64,000 bases of DNA from Ailurus styani. Its lineage: Eukaryota; Chordata; Mammalia; Carnivora; Ailuridae. This document shows, piece by piece, positions 12,801-27,118 of this stretch. The first letter of the stretch is position 1; the number at the start of each line of letters is the position of its first letter. Location: NCBI GenBank assembly GCA_002007465.1, contig LNAC01001239.1:147709-211708 (forward strand), in the 5' to 3' direction. The translations under genes were made by a program, and so were the position numbers. The notes under the pieces were generated by a model. That model saw nothing but the letters and a program-made list of their open reading frames with translations, was not told where the DNA came from and did not search any database.

Positions 12801-14620
12801 CTCAGTCCCGCCAGCAGGTGGTGGACACATGGCAGGGCAACAACATGAAAGCTGGACCGGGAAGGCAGACTGGCATGCCTGCTCATCACGAGAGGCAAGG
12901 ACAAGTTCTCGAAGCCATCAGACTCCGTGGAAACCACCATGGCCGATTACCTGAAGGGAAAACAAGTCATGGTGGGGCCCAGGCCCTGGCAGGGAGGGGC
13001 TACAGTGCTGGGAGCAGGACGTGGAACCCAGGTCTGGGGTGAAGGCCAGGGAGACCATGGAGATTCTGGCCTGGGCCACTGGGTGCATCAGACACGGGGT
13101 GCACTTTGAGCACGTGAGGGGCCACGATGAAACAGCCTGCAAGGAAGCTGGGCCCCGAACCCCAGAGCTGCTGGCTCTCCTCCCAAGTACTTCAGCTGAA
13201 AACCGAGGCCAGAAGGCGTGGCAGCACGCCTCCTCGGAGTGGCCGCCACACACGACCACCTTGCCCTCCTTTAAGACCTCAGACGCTCGAGTGTGGCATA
13301 GGCCACATGGTGTTCAAGACAGCGCAGCCAGGCAGCCTCCGGATTATCAGGCAGGGGTGCCTCCGGATGCTTCCTGAAGCACAAGGGCCTCCCAGGGAGA
13401 CCCCACACGGACAGCTTCTGGGGGGAACTGGGCAGAGCGGCTGGGGGGTGCGGGTGGGGTGAGGGCACAGGGCCGGAATCCACTTACCCCGCAGCCCCAG
13501 AGGAATGTGTCACAGAGCCAGTGAAGCCAAGGGTGTAGGAACAGCGAGCGAGCCATCGACTGGGATCATCCTGTCACGGTATCCCATGGTGGTCTGCTGG
13601 CTGGAGGACAATCCTACGCCAGAAACGGAAGAGAACAGGGGCTCACTAGGTAGGCCTTCACCTTCTCATCTGTGGCTTATCTACCTGGATCCATCCGGAG
13701 TCATTCGGCCTCCCTCCCCGGGGCCGGCCCCATTGTGTGACCTGCAGTCACGTTTGAAGCCCTTACCACAGGACGTGGCTGACCCCTGTGTATGACCCCA
13801 AAAATTGTGCAGAATGGTGGAAGGCACAGCCCCGGACCCTGAGGTCTCCACAGCGACCCTGGCGGAGGTCTCGGGACCCACAGCCCTACCCCAGCTGCAG
13901 CAGGGCCTCGGGAGGACAGGATCAGTGTGGGCATGGGGAGGAGGGAGGAAAGGGCCCCTAAACTGTGAATGGAGCCCCTGAGACTTGACCTAGTGGGCTG
14001 CCACGTCTGCATGCTGGCAGCACGGTCCTGGGTAATGGCAGCTCTGAAGTGGGTCTTCATGGAGACGGACAGATGACATAATTAGCAGCGACTGAAATGA
14101 ACCTTGAGAAGACACATAAAGCAGAATACACATTCTATTTCCGTAGGTTTACAGATTCATAAAATCTGATTTTTCTAGTCTCTTCTCAGTTACTCCGTCT
14201 TCCGTGAAATATTGACATCTGTTAAATCTTTCAAAAATCTATTTTAGATGAAGGTTTGTGCCCAGGAATGGTTGCAGTTGTTTTACTCAGAACACCACAC
14301 CGGGAGTGACCTGGAGACTGTAGCCATACCCATGGAATAGACACAGAGCGCCAGGAAATTTAGAGCAAAACTAGGGGGCATCTTCATTTTAAAATTCGAT
14401 GACACAGAGAATCACGAATATATATCAGAGTCTTCGTTCAAGTGCATCGCACCTGAAGGTGCTTCTCCCCAAAGTCTGCCCCAGACCATGCTGCTCAGGA
14501 AGCTGAGCACTTCAACTCAACTTCCCACCCCAGTGTGGCCAGTGGGAAGACATGTGGCTGGTGGATGGAGCACTCTAGTGAGTTAAGGGCCAAGGAAGAT
14601 TTCTTTAGAAATCTGTACTT
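9807..14620 (-). other. Intron of the DNAJB6-like copy
   Basis: GC-rich intronic DNA. Around 10450-10510 there are imperfect repeats of TTAGAGAAAG. I looked for the missing exon (IVENGQERVEVEEDG region) between here and 16.8 kb and did not find it. Confidence 0.5.
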
Positions 14621-14755
14621 GGGCGCCTGGGGGCTCAGTCGTTAGGCATTTGCCTTTGGCTCAGGTCATGATCTCATGGTCCTGGGATTGACCCCCACAT
14701 CGGGCTCCCTGCTCAGTGGGGAGTCTGGTCCCCCCACCCCTCCCTTTTGCTCCTG

Positions 14756-14786
<31 letters not shown>

Positions 14787-14805
14787 AAAATCTTTTAAAA
14801 AAATT
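14621..14805 (+). mobile_element. Carnivore tRNA-Lys SINE
   Basis: The head GGGCGCCTGGGGGCTCAG, the 'GCTCAGGTCATGATCTCA' box and a long (TC)n run at about 14756-14785 before an A-rich tail identify it. It is the first SINE seen from the left end of the window. Confidence 0.93.
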
Positions 14806-16468
14806 CTCTCCCACTTCCTCATCCCTCCCCTCCCCCACTACTTAACAAAAATTAAAACAGAAGGAGCCAAAAATACAGTGAAGCAACTGGATAAAAAGGC
14901 AATAGGAAAACTTATTTTCTCACTCAGGTATAACCAACAGTCAGTTAATAAAAGAAATCGGACAGGGGTGGGTACCTGAGTTGACTGTGCCTTTCATTTT
15001 GAAGCACTAGGAGTACCCAAGATGGTTTGAGAACAAGCTGCCCTTTCCGGCAAACACTACAACCAACACAGGGCGATCCTGGCATAAATTAAGGCCAAAA
15101 GAACAACAGAGGAGTCCCAAAACAACTCTAAGTCTACCATAAATGTAAGAGAGGAACATGGGAAGACATCTGGGAGAAAGTCAGATGTTTTCAGCACAAA
15201 TACAGCAAGTAAATTAAAAAAGCAAAGAGACCTATAAATAGGTGTGAAAGTACAAGAAAATGAGAGAAAACTCGGTGGTGGAATAGGATATTAAACCGAA
15301 GGTCAAAACAAAGCAACCCTTCTGGAGAAGATATTGAGATGACCACAAAGTAAGTCCAATGAACAGATGATCGCTGCAAAGGACCATCCCCTCCACAGAG
15401 CAGGCAAAGGACTGAGAACCTGCTGCAGCAAGAAGATACGGAATCGCAGAACCAGGAGAAACACACGTTATGCTGCAGCTAAACCCAACAACAAGATGCT
15501 CCACCCAATTAACCAAAGGAAGGTCCAGGATAGAAATCACTGACAGTCTTTCCAAGTTATGTGAGGAATCCATTGTTGATAGGAAAATGTTCTTCATGGA
15601 AAACGATGACTTGTTAATTTTCATGCACACATTTCAACCCAACTATTCAATGTAGAGGAACCTAATTTAATGGAACTAACCCTACAAGAAGAGATTGGGG
15701 ATAAAGCTGCAAATCACCCTGCCAGGTGGACAAGAGATTCAGGCCAAGGCCACAATGGGCACAAAGGACGAGCAAGCACACACCAAGCACTGGGCCAGCT
15801 GGCCCGGCCGGGCACGATAGAACCAACTGGGATTCCAATCCCAGACAGAGGACTGGCAACAACTCACTTTGCGGGAACCTTTCCTCATGCCTTCTGAACA
15901 GTCCTTCATGCTTTCCCAGTGCCCTTGAACACATGACCACAGCTCAACGAACTCTGCATGGACCCCTCAAATGGTCCACGGGCCATGGATGAGGGAAAGA
16001 CAAGGAGAGGTGGTGGGTGGGACACATGGAGCCCACTGCTCATTCTTATCCAGCTCTGCATTTCATGTTAGTGTCCTGGCATCCTACCAAGCAACCCCAA
16101 AGTCTCAGATAAGAGGTTATCTGCTCAGGCTATGGGCTAATCAGCAGCAACATTCCTCACATTAGGGACAGGCAGAGTGGCCAGGCAGCCGGGCTTCATG
16201 AGGCCCTTGGCACATCCTCCTCGCCAGCTCGATGCCGAAGGGGGCCAGCTCCCTGAGGCACATGAACGTCTCTGTTCTGATGGCCCGACTTTCCTAGTAT
16301 CGTTGTTCCTGTACGTGTGGAAGTATACACTGCAGATGATATTGTGTATTCACAACATCTATGATGGGACACACTATCAATACCAGAAGATCCTGGTCCT
16401 TAATATCCTCCTAGGGGAAATTTAACTCCAAATGATAGGCTGGGAAGTCACGGAAAGGACTGTTCAGG
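14806..16468. other. Unassigned intronic DNA
   Basis: AT-richer sequence with short purine-rich frames and no recognised family. It may be ancient mobile-element residue, but I cannot name one. Confidence 0.4.
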
Positions 16469-16566
16469 GTGCTCGCCCTGGCGGTGCACAGACTAACACT
16501 GAAACACTATGGAGAAGATTAGCACATCCCCCGCTCAGGGACAGAAAAATTCGTGAAGCATTCCTA
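16469..16566 (+). pseudogene. RNU6: U6 snRNA pseudogene
   Basis: It starts GTGCTCGCC and keeps the U6 core 'GGAGAAGATTAGCA' and the 3' segment 'AATTCGTGAAGCATTCC'. U6 is the catalytic RNA of the spliceosome and spawns many dead copies in mammals. Substitutions lie in the 5' stem-loop and in the ACAGA/AGC region. It has no T-run terminator after the 3' end, and I see no DSE/PSE/TATA arrangement upstream, so it is a retrocopy. Confidence 0.85.
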
Positions 16567-16805
16567 TGTGTTCCTACATTATTACACATCGTACATGTGG
16601 CTCTGCATATGGATTCCTCTACGAGAGAAACAGTAAGCAGCACTTCATGAGGGAAATCTCTAATTTAGACATTAGAAGACCCCACTGGAGCCAGATTGAA
16701 CATACAACCTATTTACACTCAGAGAGCCCACGTGACTGCAAAGGACACGTATCACCCATGAAACAGGACACCTACTTATTTTCAAAGGATAGATAACCAC
16801 TGCAC

Positions 16806-16946
16806 CTCTTTGTAGTGATTTTTCTGCCATTAACCGTTTCAGTAGAAGTTGAGATAGATTTGAGGTTGCCCATCCCAACTACCACCAAATGCCACAGAAG
16901 AGAATGAAGAGAGGCCCGTGACCTGCTGATTGGAAGGAAGGAAGTC
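16806..16946 (-). pseudogene. DNAJB6: DNAJB6-like Ser-rich exon with frame shifts
   Basis: The minus-strand acceptor is a good pyrimidine tract ending CTACAG (AG at 16948-16947). The exon begins 'GLPSFQSAGHG', aligned without gaps to human 'GFTSFGSLGHG'. Past the GGGGGCC tract (here GGGCC, two bases lost) the frame shifts; another indel lies near the GGTAGT motif. At the nucleotide level similarity continues to 'AATGGCAGAAAAATCACTAC', which encodes NGRKITT in the family. A GT follows AAGAG at 16805-16804 as a possible donor. The exon belongs to the Ser-rich region that drives oligomerisation in the functional protein. The two indels rule out normal coding. Confidence 0.88.
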
Positions 16947-17949
16947 CTGTAGAAAAACAGGAAGATTAGGGACCAGTCTGTCCAGTACTAATGTAAGGCA
17001 AGTATGAGTAAGAGGAAAACCAGGGAGGAATGGATCAAACCAAAGAGAGCGGTGCCTGCACAGGGGGGCTCCAGAACCACAAGGAGGAGGGAGGAGGGCA
17101 CGTGCTCCTCTGAGGCCAGAGCCCCCCTCCCCTTCTTGCACCCTGTTTCTGCTCCCCTCTCCCCGCCCAGCACTCTGCTGCGGCCACGGGGGGCTCACCC
17201 TGGCGACAGGCGGCCGGCCGCCATCACGCACCACATGGGAGTGGGATGGCAAGAGGCACGGTTACGCTGCAGGAGCCAAGCAGCTTCGCCAGCACAGATG
17301 CCAAACCCAACCTGCTTACCTCCTCCTCGCAGTGTGACCACGAAGGGTGAAACTCTGAATTACTCCAGAGCTCAAATAATTTTAGAAAGAATACTGCCAA
17401 CACTTACTGAAAAGGTATGGATCTACCTAATTCACTTGTGGACAACATTCTCAATTACGGCAATCACACCAGGTGCTAAAATCCCTGACTTCCTTGAGTT
17501 CCATAAAAGCAAACAACCTTTGATAGTGAGACTGGTTTGCTTATTTCCAGAGCTTCTTACCACTTGTCCCTCTTTGAAGACATTCACATTAGAAAAAATC
17601 CCCATGCTCCCTAAACAGGACTCTTTACAAGGCTGCTAGAAATTCTGCATCCACACGTGGGAGAAACACACATTTCTTAAATGAAGCGCTATTTTGTTGA
17701 TGTATTACATTTTCTTTGATTCTCCCTTGAGTCTGAGCAAATCCCCCTGCATCACACTGTGTGGTCTCTAAGGAGAGGGTCTGCAGTTGCCCTCTGCCTC
17801 CAAGTGCAATCAAACCCACCATTTACCTCCACGTTGCTAGCACCGTACCGGAGGGGAAGAAGGCTGAGCTGCAGGCTGCAGGGCAGCATTCTTAACGAGC
17901 ACGGCCAACTCCTAACATGCAGTATTTGAAATAAACATCAGGGCATCAG
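16947..17949 (-). other. Intron of the DNAJB6-like copy (part)
   Basis: The proximal 1 kb of the intron between the 16.9-kb and 20.1-kb exons. A GC-rich patch at 17040-17330 has no recognisable exon. Confidence 0.45.
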
Positions 17950-18143
17950 GGGCACCTGGGGGCTCAGTCAGTTGGGCGTCTGCCTTTGGCTCGGGTCATG
18001 ATCCCAGTGGGATCATCCCCATGTCGGGGTCCCTGCTTGGCAGGACGCCTGCTTCTCCCTTTCCCAATCCCCCTGCTAGTGTGTTCCCTCTCTCACTGTG
18101 TCTCTATCAAATAAAATCAATCTTAAAAAAGAAAAAAAAAAAT
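17950..18143 (+). mobile_element. Carnivore tRNA-Lys SINE
   Basis: Head GGCACCTGGGGGCTCAGTCA, the variant tail with 'CCCCCTGCTAGTGTGTTCCC' and an A-rich 3' end. It belongs to the subfamily without the CTGCCTGCCTC tract. Confidence 0.92.
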
Positions 18144-18234
18144 CAGAGCACCAGGAAATACAAGAACTCCTCTGTTAAGAAGAGCTATATGAACTTCGAT
18201 GAAAAGATCCTAATTATTCAGGTAAAATACATAA

Positions 18235-19524
<1,290 letters not shown>

Positions 19525-19562
19525 GTCACACGTTCCACAGACTGAGCCAGCCGGGCGCCCCC
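19525..19562 (-). mobile_element. Old tRNA-derived SINE, 5' portion (right of the CALM2 insertion)
   Basis: The second half of the split SINE: the antisense tRNA-like head ending in GGGCGCCCC. Its first 13 bases are the right copy of the CALM2 target-site duplication. Confidence 0.8.
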
Positions 19563-20047
19563 GACGAGCTGCTGGCTCCTCTGGGGCAAGGCAGTCGTGC
19601 TGTCATACACGCCCCCACAGGCCATGGGTGCCAACGCACAGTGTTAGAGCCCCACCGTCTCATGTCCTCCTCCTGGACCCTCCCAGAAGACTATTGTTTT
19701 TATAGCTGCCAACGAGGTTAGACAAAAAAGGTTTCAGGGAGATTGTCTACAAGTGGGTTTTTTTCACAATTATTTACCCAAAATCAAGTAACTACTTTTA
19801 ACCAGGAATTTCATTAAATGTTGACCTTTAATAATAAGATTAGAAGTGGATTTTCAAGTAAAACATTCTTGGGAAGCTTAGGGAGGAAAACGTATGTTAC
19901 GAGGTACAGATTCTGTACACGTGAAACTACCAGCAAATGTACACAGCTACTCTAAGCAAAGTAGTATACAATCTTCCAACTGCTCTAACTCTTGATCAGC
20001 ACTGATGCCTGTTCACAGATCGGACATCAAATCGAAGGACTTAATAC
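19563..20047 (-). other. Intron of the DNAJB6-like copy (part)
   Basis: Unique sequence adjoining the 20.1-kb exon. Nothing else recognised. Confidence 0.45.
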
Positions 20048-20179
20048 CTGTATCAAAAGCAGAAAACCCTCCTCCAGAAGAGGGAAATCCACTGAAGGCA
20101 GAGAAAAACGACCCTTTGCCTCAGTTCCTGCTTCCACGGGGACCTCTTCGACTGCCAAAAAAGTCCTCAAATGGGTCTT
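20048..20179 (-). pseudogene. DNAJB6: DNAJB6-like Gly/Phe exon with nonsense codon
   Basis: The acceptor TTTCTAG (AG at 20181-20180) and a GT donor at 20047-20046 delimit 132 bp. Translation gives '[18 protein letters not shown]', then N and a TGA at 20123-20121, then '[20 protein letters not shown]' and DTG. Human DNAJB6 reads [26 protein letters not shown] across the same place, so a CGA arginine codon has become TGA (a CpG transition). In the functional protein this is the Gly/Phe region mutated in limb-girdle muscular dystrophy D1. A stop here would remove the whole C-terminal half. Confidence 0.9.
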
Positions 20180-20312
20180 CTAGAAACAAACAGATGTAGC
20201 TTGTAAAGTCTTTATTCCAGCTTATTTGTTCATGGGAGAGCTGCAACAAAGGGAAATGGGTTAACGCCTCATAGCACATTATTCCATCAGGAAAAAAAAA
20301 AAAACCCTACCA

Positions 20313-20516
20313 GGCGCCTGGGTGGCTCAGTGGGTTAAACTCGCTGCCTTTGGCTCAGGTCATGATCCCAGGGTCCTGGGATCGAGGCCCACATTGGGCT
20401 CTCTGCTCAGCAGGAAGCCTGGTTCCTCCTCTCCCTGTCTCTCTGCCTGCCTCTCTGCCTACTTGTAATCTCTCTCTCTGTGTCAAATGAATAAATAAAA
20501 TCTTTAAAAAAAAAAC
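20313..20516 (+). mobile_element. Young carnivore SINE (mustelid-like subfamily)
   Basis: Head GGCGCCTGGGTGGCTCAGTG. The tail contains CTGCCTGCCTCTCTGCCTAC, CTTGTAATC and TCAAATGAATAAATAAA with an A-tail. It is the least diverged SINE in this part of the window. Confidence 0.95.
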
Positions 20517-20721
20517 TTACCAAGAGATTGTTACAATGCTGATCTGCAGAACAACCAAAGTTCATCTAATAACCAGCAGCTTTACTTATTAGCTTAATTC
20601 AAATACAGCTAGAATACATTAAGAAATAAACAGACTGTTGATACAATCATTGTATATAACAAATATAAAATTCGGGATCACTCATGTGTGCTTGAAATTC
20701 AGACAGAGCTGATTTTATTTC

Positions 20722-20940
20722 TTCTTTTTCTCCCATCAAGATTTTATTTAAATTCAAGTTAGCACATATACAGTGTACTATTAGGTTCAAAGATAGAATT
20801 AAGTGATTCACAAGTCCTATATAACACCCAGTGCTCATTCCATCCAGTGCCCTCCTTAATGCCCATCAACCAGGATCCCCGTCCCCCCACACCCCCCTCC
20901 CTCCAGGAACTCTGTTAGTGCCCCAGACTTGAGAGTCTCT
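20722..20940 (-). mobile_element. LINE-1 3'-end fragment, antisense
   Basis: Antisense L1 3' region with the carnivore-typical run 'AACACCCAGTGCTCATTCC' followed by 'CAGTGCCCTCCTTAATGCCC'. Confidence 0.75.
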
Positions 20941-20949
20941 TAGGGAGCT

Positions 20950-21122
20950 TTTTTTTTTAAGATTTCATTTATGTACTGGAGAGTGAGTGCGTGTGCCTGC
21001 GTGCAGGGGTGGCGGGAGAGGCAGAGGGAGAGGCAGCAGCACACTCCCCCCTGAGCAGGGAGCCCAGCATCATGACCTAAGCCAATGGCAGTCACTTAAC
21101 TGACTGAGCCACCCAGGTGCTC
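20950..21122 (-). mobile_element. Carnivore tRNA-Lys SINE, antisense
   Basis: T-rich antisense tail (TTTTTTTTTAAGATTTCATT), 'GAGCAGGGAGCCCAGCATC' and antisense head 'GACTGAGCCACCCAGGTGC'. Confidence 0.92.
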
Positions 21123-24100
21123 TCAGGAGCTGTTTTAATATGGCCTGTGTGTCCAAGTAGTCAGACACTGTCCCTGCTGCCACCACTGGAAAGACTAAGG
21201 GGGCTTCACACTCAGGTAACTGTATTCCATGGGACTTGGGTTACGTAATTAAGAAATGAAACGTAATTAAGAAATGAAAACAAAAATGGATTATTCTAAC
21301 ATTTATTTACGTGACACATAAAGAATGTTGTAGTGAGTGAGGCAAAATTTAATAGCTGCTGATTCTGGGCCACAGGGTTTAAGAATTCCATTTACTTTTC
21401 TGTAACCTTGACATCTCAAAAAAATTTTTAGAAAGGATCAGTCAAAGTCAAATCCGAATAAATGCTAATTGGCAGACATTAACGATGTGCTCTATTTTAA
21501 CAGAACATTACTAACGCAGATACGAACAGAATTCCTGTTAGACACACCAAATGCTCCTGACAATATAAATCAGATAAGTCCTGATGTTTTGTTGGTTATC
21601 CATCAATGGGCACTTACTAAAATGAATTATACCAACTTTTTTAAAATGCACTGCATTTCTGTGAATTAATCAGTGCTATATTTTTTCCAAGGAAATAGAG
21701 GGGCTCTGCATGAAATCCAACAAGGAATCCTGATTAACAGTAAGGAAACAATGCATGCCAGAGAACCAGAAACACGCTCCATGCCCACACAGAAACTACA
21801 GAAACTGCAGAACCAGGATGGCGCCCCCTGGACAACTGGGCCAGAGTGACCCCACAGTGAGCACTGGCCCCAAGCAGACTTGGGAGCTCACGATGCAACT
21901 GAAATGCAGACACGTGTGACCTTCATGATAAACTCTGCCCTGATCCGCAGAGACACAGGGAGGACACGTGAGTGAGAACAGACGGCTAGGCAAGGCTGAG
22001 AGGCAGCTTCAAGAAGCTCAAAATAAGGCCAAAGAAAGAGCGTGGGCACAGTCTTGGCCTCTTCGAGCTGTTCTCAGTGACAATCAGCTGGTCTGGTTTA
22101 TCTAATGCTATGATTAGGAAGATGGGCCTGAAGGACACATTTAGAGGAAATGGTTACCGGCGTCCTCCTCAAAGTTCAAGAAAGAAGGTGCCAGAGGAAG
22201 GACGAAGGCCTACGTGCAACCCCAGTGTGGAGACATGGCCCCATCAGCCCAGGGGAGCCAATGCAAGAGTCACAGAGGGTACTGGGTTAGAACTGCTAAC
22301 CCAGACTGCTGGTGATGCAACTTCACTCCCACATTCCACAGTAAACACTGCCCTGCACAATCTAGTATTTAGGAAAATCATTTAGAATCTACTACTTTGT
22401 AAGTGGGGCTGGGCTTACAGTCCATTGTAACAGAAGCATGAGTAGAAGTTCATCACAGACTTGACCTAAAGCTAGTCAAAGCTTTGTGAATTTCTCCAGA
22501 GACTCGCCCTTTTCTAATAAAACCACAGCCTATACACCTGCAATACCAAATTCTGTCAGAGCCACCCTGATGTCCACCACTCACGTGAAGAAACAAACAC
22601 GATGAATTCAACTGAAATGCACCGTGCAATTTTTGACTCTCCCCTAAGAAGTAAACCTCAAAAAGAATTTACACAGCCTGCTTTAGACTTTCACAACCCA
22701 GAGCAGCAATCCCTAAACCGCGTTGTTCTGCACCTGAGACTTCATTTACGCCGAATCCTACCATGTTTGTTCTTCTAATGTATTTAGTCATAACTTCTTG
22801 AGTTTCACACAGCAATCAAATCCTTAGTGCTGTTCACGAGGCTTGAGTGCGAGAACCAGGGACCATATGGTACCACCATCAAATACATGGGTTAAAATGT
22901 TAAAATGATGCACATCATCTTATGGGGGAAAGCGCATCAAAGGCTGGCACCCTGATTTCATCCTTTGTGCAAACCAGGCTTCACTTTCTGTCTGCACTCT
23001 GGCCACAGTGTATTCTCTGCCTGGAATGCTTGCCCTGCGTCCCTCCCAGGTGCATTCTCCACCCAAATCCAAAGTCAAGGTTACCTCTTTACCTGAAGAC
23101 ACCCTTCTGAGTAGCTTTCTCAACACTGGGTTGTATCTTCTCCATGACTGCATTATAACATTCAACAAATTATAACCACAGGCTACCTGAGGGCAGGACC
23201 CACACCAGGTTACCTTTAGGACCTCAGTAATCCAGCCCCTGACAAATAATGAGGCTTACCCAATTGGTGGGTACAGTGTTACTCTGCACTATAGAACTTC
23301 AGGGAACTAGTCAAGTTGCTCCACGTTCCCACAGGCGAAAGAGCTGAAGACCCATCTGTTCCTCAATATCTATGCTGTACTCAGTAACGTAAATGTTGCT
23401 GCACAAAGGGTTTGTATTCCCTCATTAAATCTTCCAATGGTTTCACTTTGACAGAGACTTCAACAAATTAGCAAACATTCTTATTGGCTGCCACTTAGTC
23501 TAGAACAGGACCTTTTTCAGGTCCGGTGGGTCAGGAACACTCAGGACTCTCTGGAGGCCTTCACTACCTACATGCCTGAAAGTCAGTCCCTGGGCTAACA
23601 TCGGAAACACACTAAAACCACTTTTCCCCAGTCAGCCACACAACCCTGCAGGTCACCCGAATGCACCTGCTGCCTATAAGGCTAAACATAGGCAGTGAAA
23701 GCCACTTAAATTAGCATCCAATTAAACTTTTCAGAGAGCACCCAATGTTGAATTTGGCAAATAAAAACTACATGTGAAGTATAAAAATATACAAAGATGA
23801 CAATGTGACCTGATAAAGGTGTGAGCTACACAGCTGACATCCTCCAATAGACAAATGCATCAAACCAACACATACACCTCAAACATACAGTGTTATGTGC
23901 CGATTGTATCTCAAAAAGATAAAAATAAATAATTCAGGATTAAACCACCAAAATTAGAAAACCTACGGAAGACAAGAGCAAACCCATGCGGGAATAGAGG
24001 CCACAGAGCAGAGACAGCGGTCCCCCGGGAGGCAGCCAGAAGGGCTCCCACAGGCCTGCGCTCCCAGCCTACACTGCCGAGCCCTCCCACGGCTCAGAGG

Positions 24101-27100
24101 TTGGCAGGGCATTTCCCCAGTTACGGTTTTATCAGTTTTACTGTTAGGGGGAAAACGGTCCCACAGGGCAGCAGGCACTGCTGACACGTGATTACCCAGA
24201 CACCGCTAACAGGGGCTCCCATCCTGCGGCAAGCACCAGCTCAGACACCAGAAGGGCAGGAGAGAAAGCTGAGGCCCTGAGTCGGTGCCCACCCAGGGTG
24301 CAGGGGGGCACACAGCAGCGGTGGTGCCCCAGGATCAGATCAGGAGTCCAGATCAGACCCAGGCCCTCTGCCACCACGGGGCCGCGTAACTGTCTCACAA
24401 GTATCATAGACCATAGAGATTTCTGCGAAGAAAAATGTGTAAGATGCTGCCTATCTGACTTTCAAGAAGGCTGCACCAATTTACATCCTAACCGGTCTCA
24501 GCAGCCTGAGTTTCCCCAGCCCTCAGAAACAGCCCTAGCCTGTCTGAACTTTCTGACCGGTTAACTGAAGCCTGCCCAATTCTGCACCCACAAAGTGAAG
24601 CATCTTTTCATGTTCATGAGCAAGTGGACCCGCTTCCACTGAACTACTGGGTCTACATCCTTTGCCCAATTTTCCACCCAACTGTTGGCCTTTGTGAGGT
24701 TTTTTTAACCAAATCACACAAAGGCCACTAGAAGCCAAGCTTTAACAATACATCAGCTGGGTACCACCGACTGCTAGGGCTGAAAACAAGTGGTCAGTCG
24801 ATCCAGAGTGTTGCTACCCACATAAGACTGCGTGCAGCTCCGACTGCATGAATCTGGGAAAGTACGGGGCAGGCACCACAAACTGGCAGCACAGGGCCTC
24901 CAGAGAAAGGAGCACGTACAAAGAGACCTACAAACCCGTCCAGCTACAGAGAGTCACCCAGTATGCATGGGGAAGGAATAAAACTTCTCTGAGGATTTCT
25001 AGGCCTGATCCAGAAGATGCTACCTCATCTAACATTATGTTAGCCTGTGAATCTGCATTTTGAACAAGCACTTCAGGTGACCGATACAAATACTCACCAA
25101 AAGGCTGCAGGAATACAAACCCAAGGCTGCCAGTCTGCTTATGAGAATGAATCCTAACCCAAATTAGCAAAATAGGAAAATGTCACTGTACACCTAATAT
25201 AGGCCAAATGTTATCTGCCCTCATCTCATCTTCTCAAGGAGAGCCTGCACCCACTACGCTGTACCCAAAAGACCACTAGTTAGTTTCTCTCTAGAAAGAT
25301 GAATTCCTACTTCATTCAGGTTACATTTCAAAAGTCCTGGCCACACAGAGACAAATCCTGTGGTCTCAAACTTTGGCTCATCTGAGGAGACCCCTGCTAG
25401 AGTAAAGGGATTAGTCCTCACAACACACCTGCCCACCAAGTGTGAATATGTTCTCCTTCCCAGACAGTCTTTGCATTAAGGATCTCTTCCATCTAACTCT
25501 TAAGGGTTTAACCTTGCCCATTCAGATTCTTGATTTCTCAAAGTAGATGTTACAATTATGAAAAATGAACTGGGGAGTAAACACGGTACCAAGGATGCTC
25601 CCTTAGAGTGAAGGCTGGTAATTCGAATACCTTTTCCCTACTGTTGCTTACTACCTTAACCCACATACCACGACCTGGATACTGAAACACCAAGTTAGGA
25701 TTCCCAAAGCAAAGTCAGCTACCATCTCCTGCAATTACTCTATAGGTGAATTAAGCCATTGTGATTTACATTTACACATTTTATGACTAGAGAATTCTTG
25801 CTGGTAGTATTCTGGGTAAAATAAGTCTGGTCCTTTTTTCTGAGTGTCTGAGATTTCCCCTTTACTATCAAGAGAAAAAAGTGCATGGATTTCCCACCCA
25901 AACTACCTTTACTAACTTCTATTCCTGCATATCACCGAAAAAGTACCAGAAAGGCACTCACTCTATGGGCTCCCAAGTCTCTTGGTTACCTTCAAAAACT
26001 CACCTTATTCACATTAAGACTCCCCCTGACCAATCGAACCACCTCATTTTTCTTTAAATACATGGATAATCTCTAAGAATACAGACCCTTGAATCTCCTT
26101 ATCAACTGCAGGCAAGTGTCTGCAGAAAATGAAAAGGCCTACCGACAAAGAGAACACACACTCCTGCTCCAAAATGAGTGTGGAAGTAAAGTGTAACAAA
26201 ATATCCAAGGACAGCACTAAACTAGTACACATTTAGTACCACCCCAATACCACCTCCCCCCGACCCTGCCCAAGAAACAAGCTGCTGACAGACGTGTCTC
26301 TGCGGGATAAGGCAAAGAGGAGGAGACTGTTTGAAGGCTGGTCTCAGAGAAAACATGAGACCAGAACCCTCTCCTAATACTCCCTTTAACTAGACTACTT
26401 CATATGGTTCAGGAGGCACTGCTCGGCTTCCATGGACTCTTCATCAGTGAAACTTCTCTACTATCAGCTTTGACTGTAAATACATCAATGTTATTTGATG
26501 AGCTACGTGACATGCTCCACGATGAGTTAGCTCTAAAAAGCCAAGTTTTCTGCACAGCTGAGTTGGCCCCCTTCAGTTACACAGTCTTGCTTTTACTATT
26601 TTCTAAAGGAGAGGGAAACCCACGAATATAAATGTGCACAATGTGACTGCTACAAACACATAATCCTCAGACCTCTACAGACTATCCCGGAGTCAAGGTC
26701 CTCAAGTGTGGAATACAACTTAGATACCTCCACCTTCCAAAGTGTTACTCTATATCCCCAATGTTGGCCACCCAACAAATAAGATGTTACTGGACAGAAG
26801 TGACCCTCTTTCCACAAGACCTTTCTCCAATATCTCCCTACCTAACATCTAACAAACCTCACTCTGCTCGCAAAAAAAAACACAAAAACCTTCTTTGTTC
26901 CTTTCCAATCTATTAGACTCAATGCTGAACATGGGAGGAGAAAACCCTCCTTCTTGCACAATGCCTTTTCTTTTTATCCACCCAGACTGCCACTCATTAT
27001 ACATTATTTCAATAGAATTCGACCAATAGGTCATATATCCATTGAACACATTCCCTATCTTTAGCTTAAAAAAACAAAAAATCAAAATACCCATTACTTC

Positions 27101-27118
27101 TATTAACTCAGAAAAGGG
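21123..27118. other. Six kb without recognised gene or young SINE
   Basis: Mixed-composition DNA. There is a short direct repeat of AATTAAGAAATGAAA near 21247-21280. Strong-looking isolated splice donors occur (for example minus strand near 25094) but no exon of a known protein. If the DNAJB6-like copy once had J-domain exons they would be expected here or further right; I found none. Confidence 0.5.

Noticed and set aside
20518..20541. Possible 23-bp exon (acceptor TTCTGCAG, donor GTAAGT) upstream of the 20.1-kb exon
   Set aside because: The donor overlaps the A-tail and target site of a young SINE, and the sequence matches no DNAJB6 exon.
25070..25180. Minus-strand donor GTGAGTATTT with a short open stretch
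   Set aside because: No recognisable protein and only a poor acceptor upstream.
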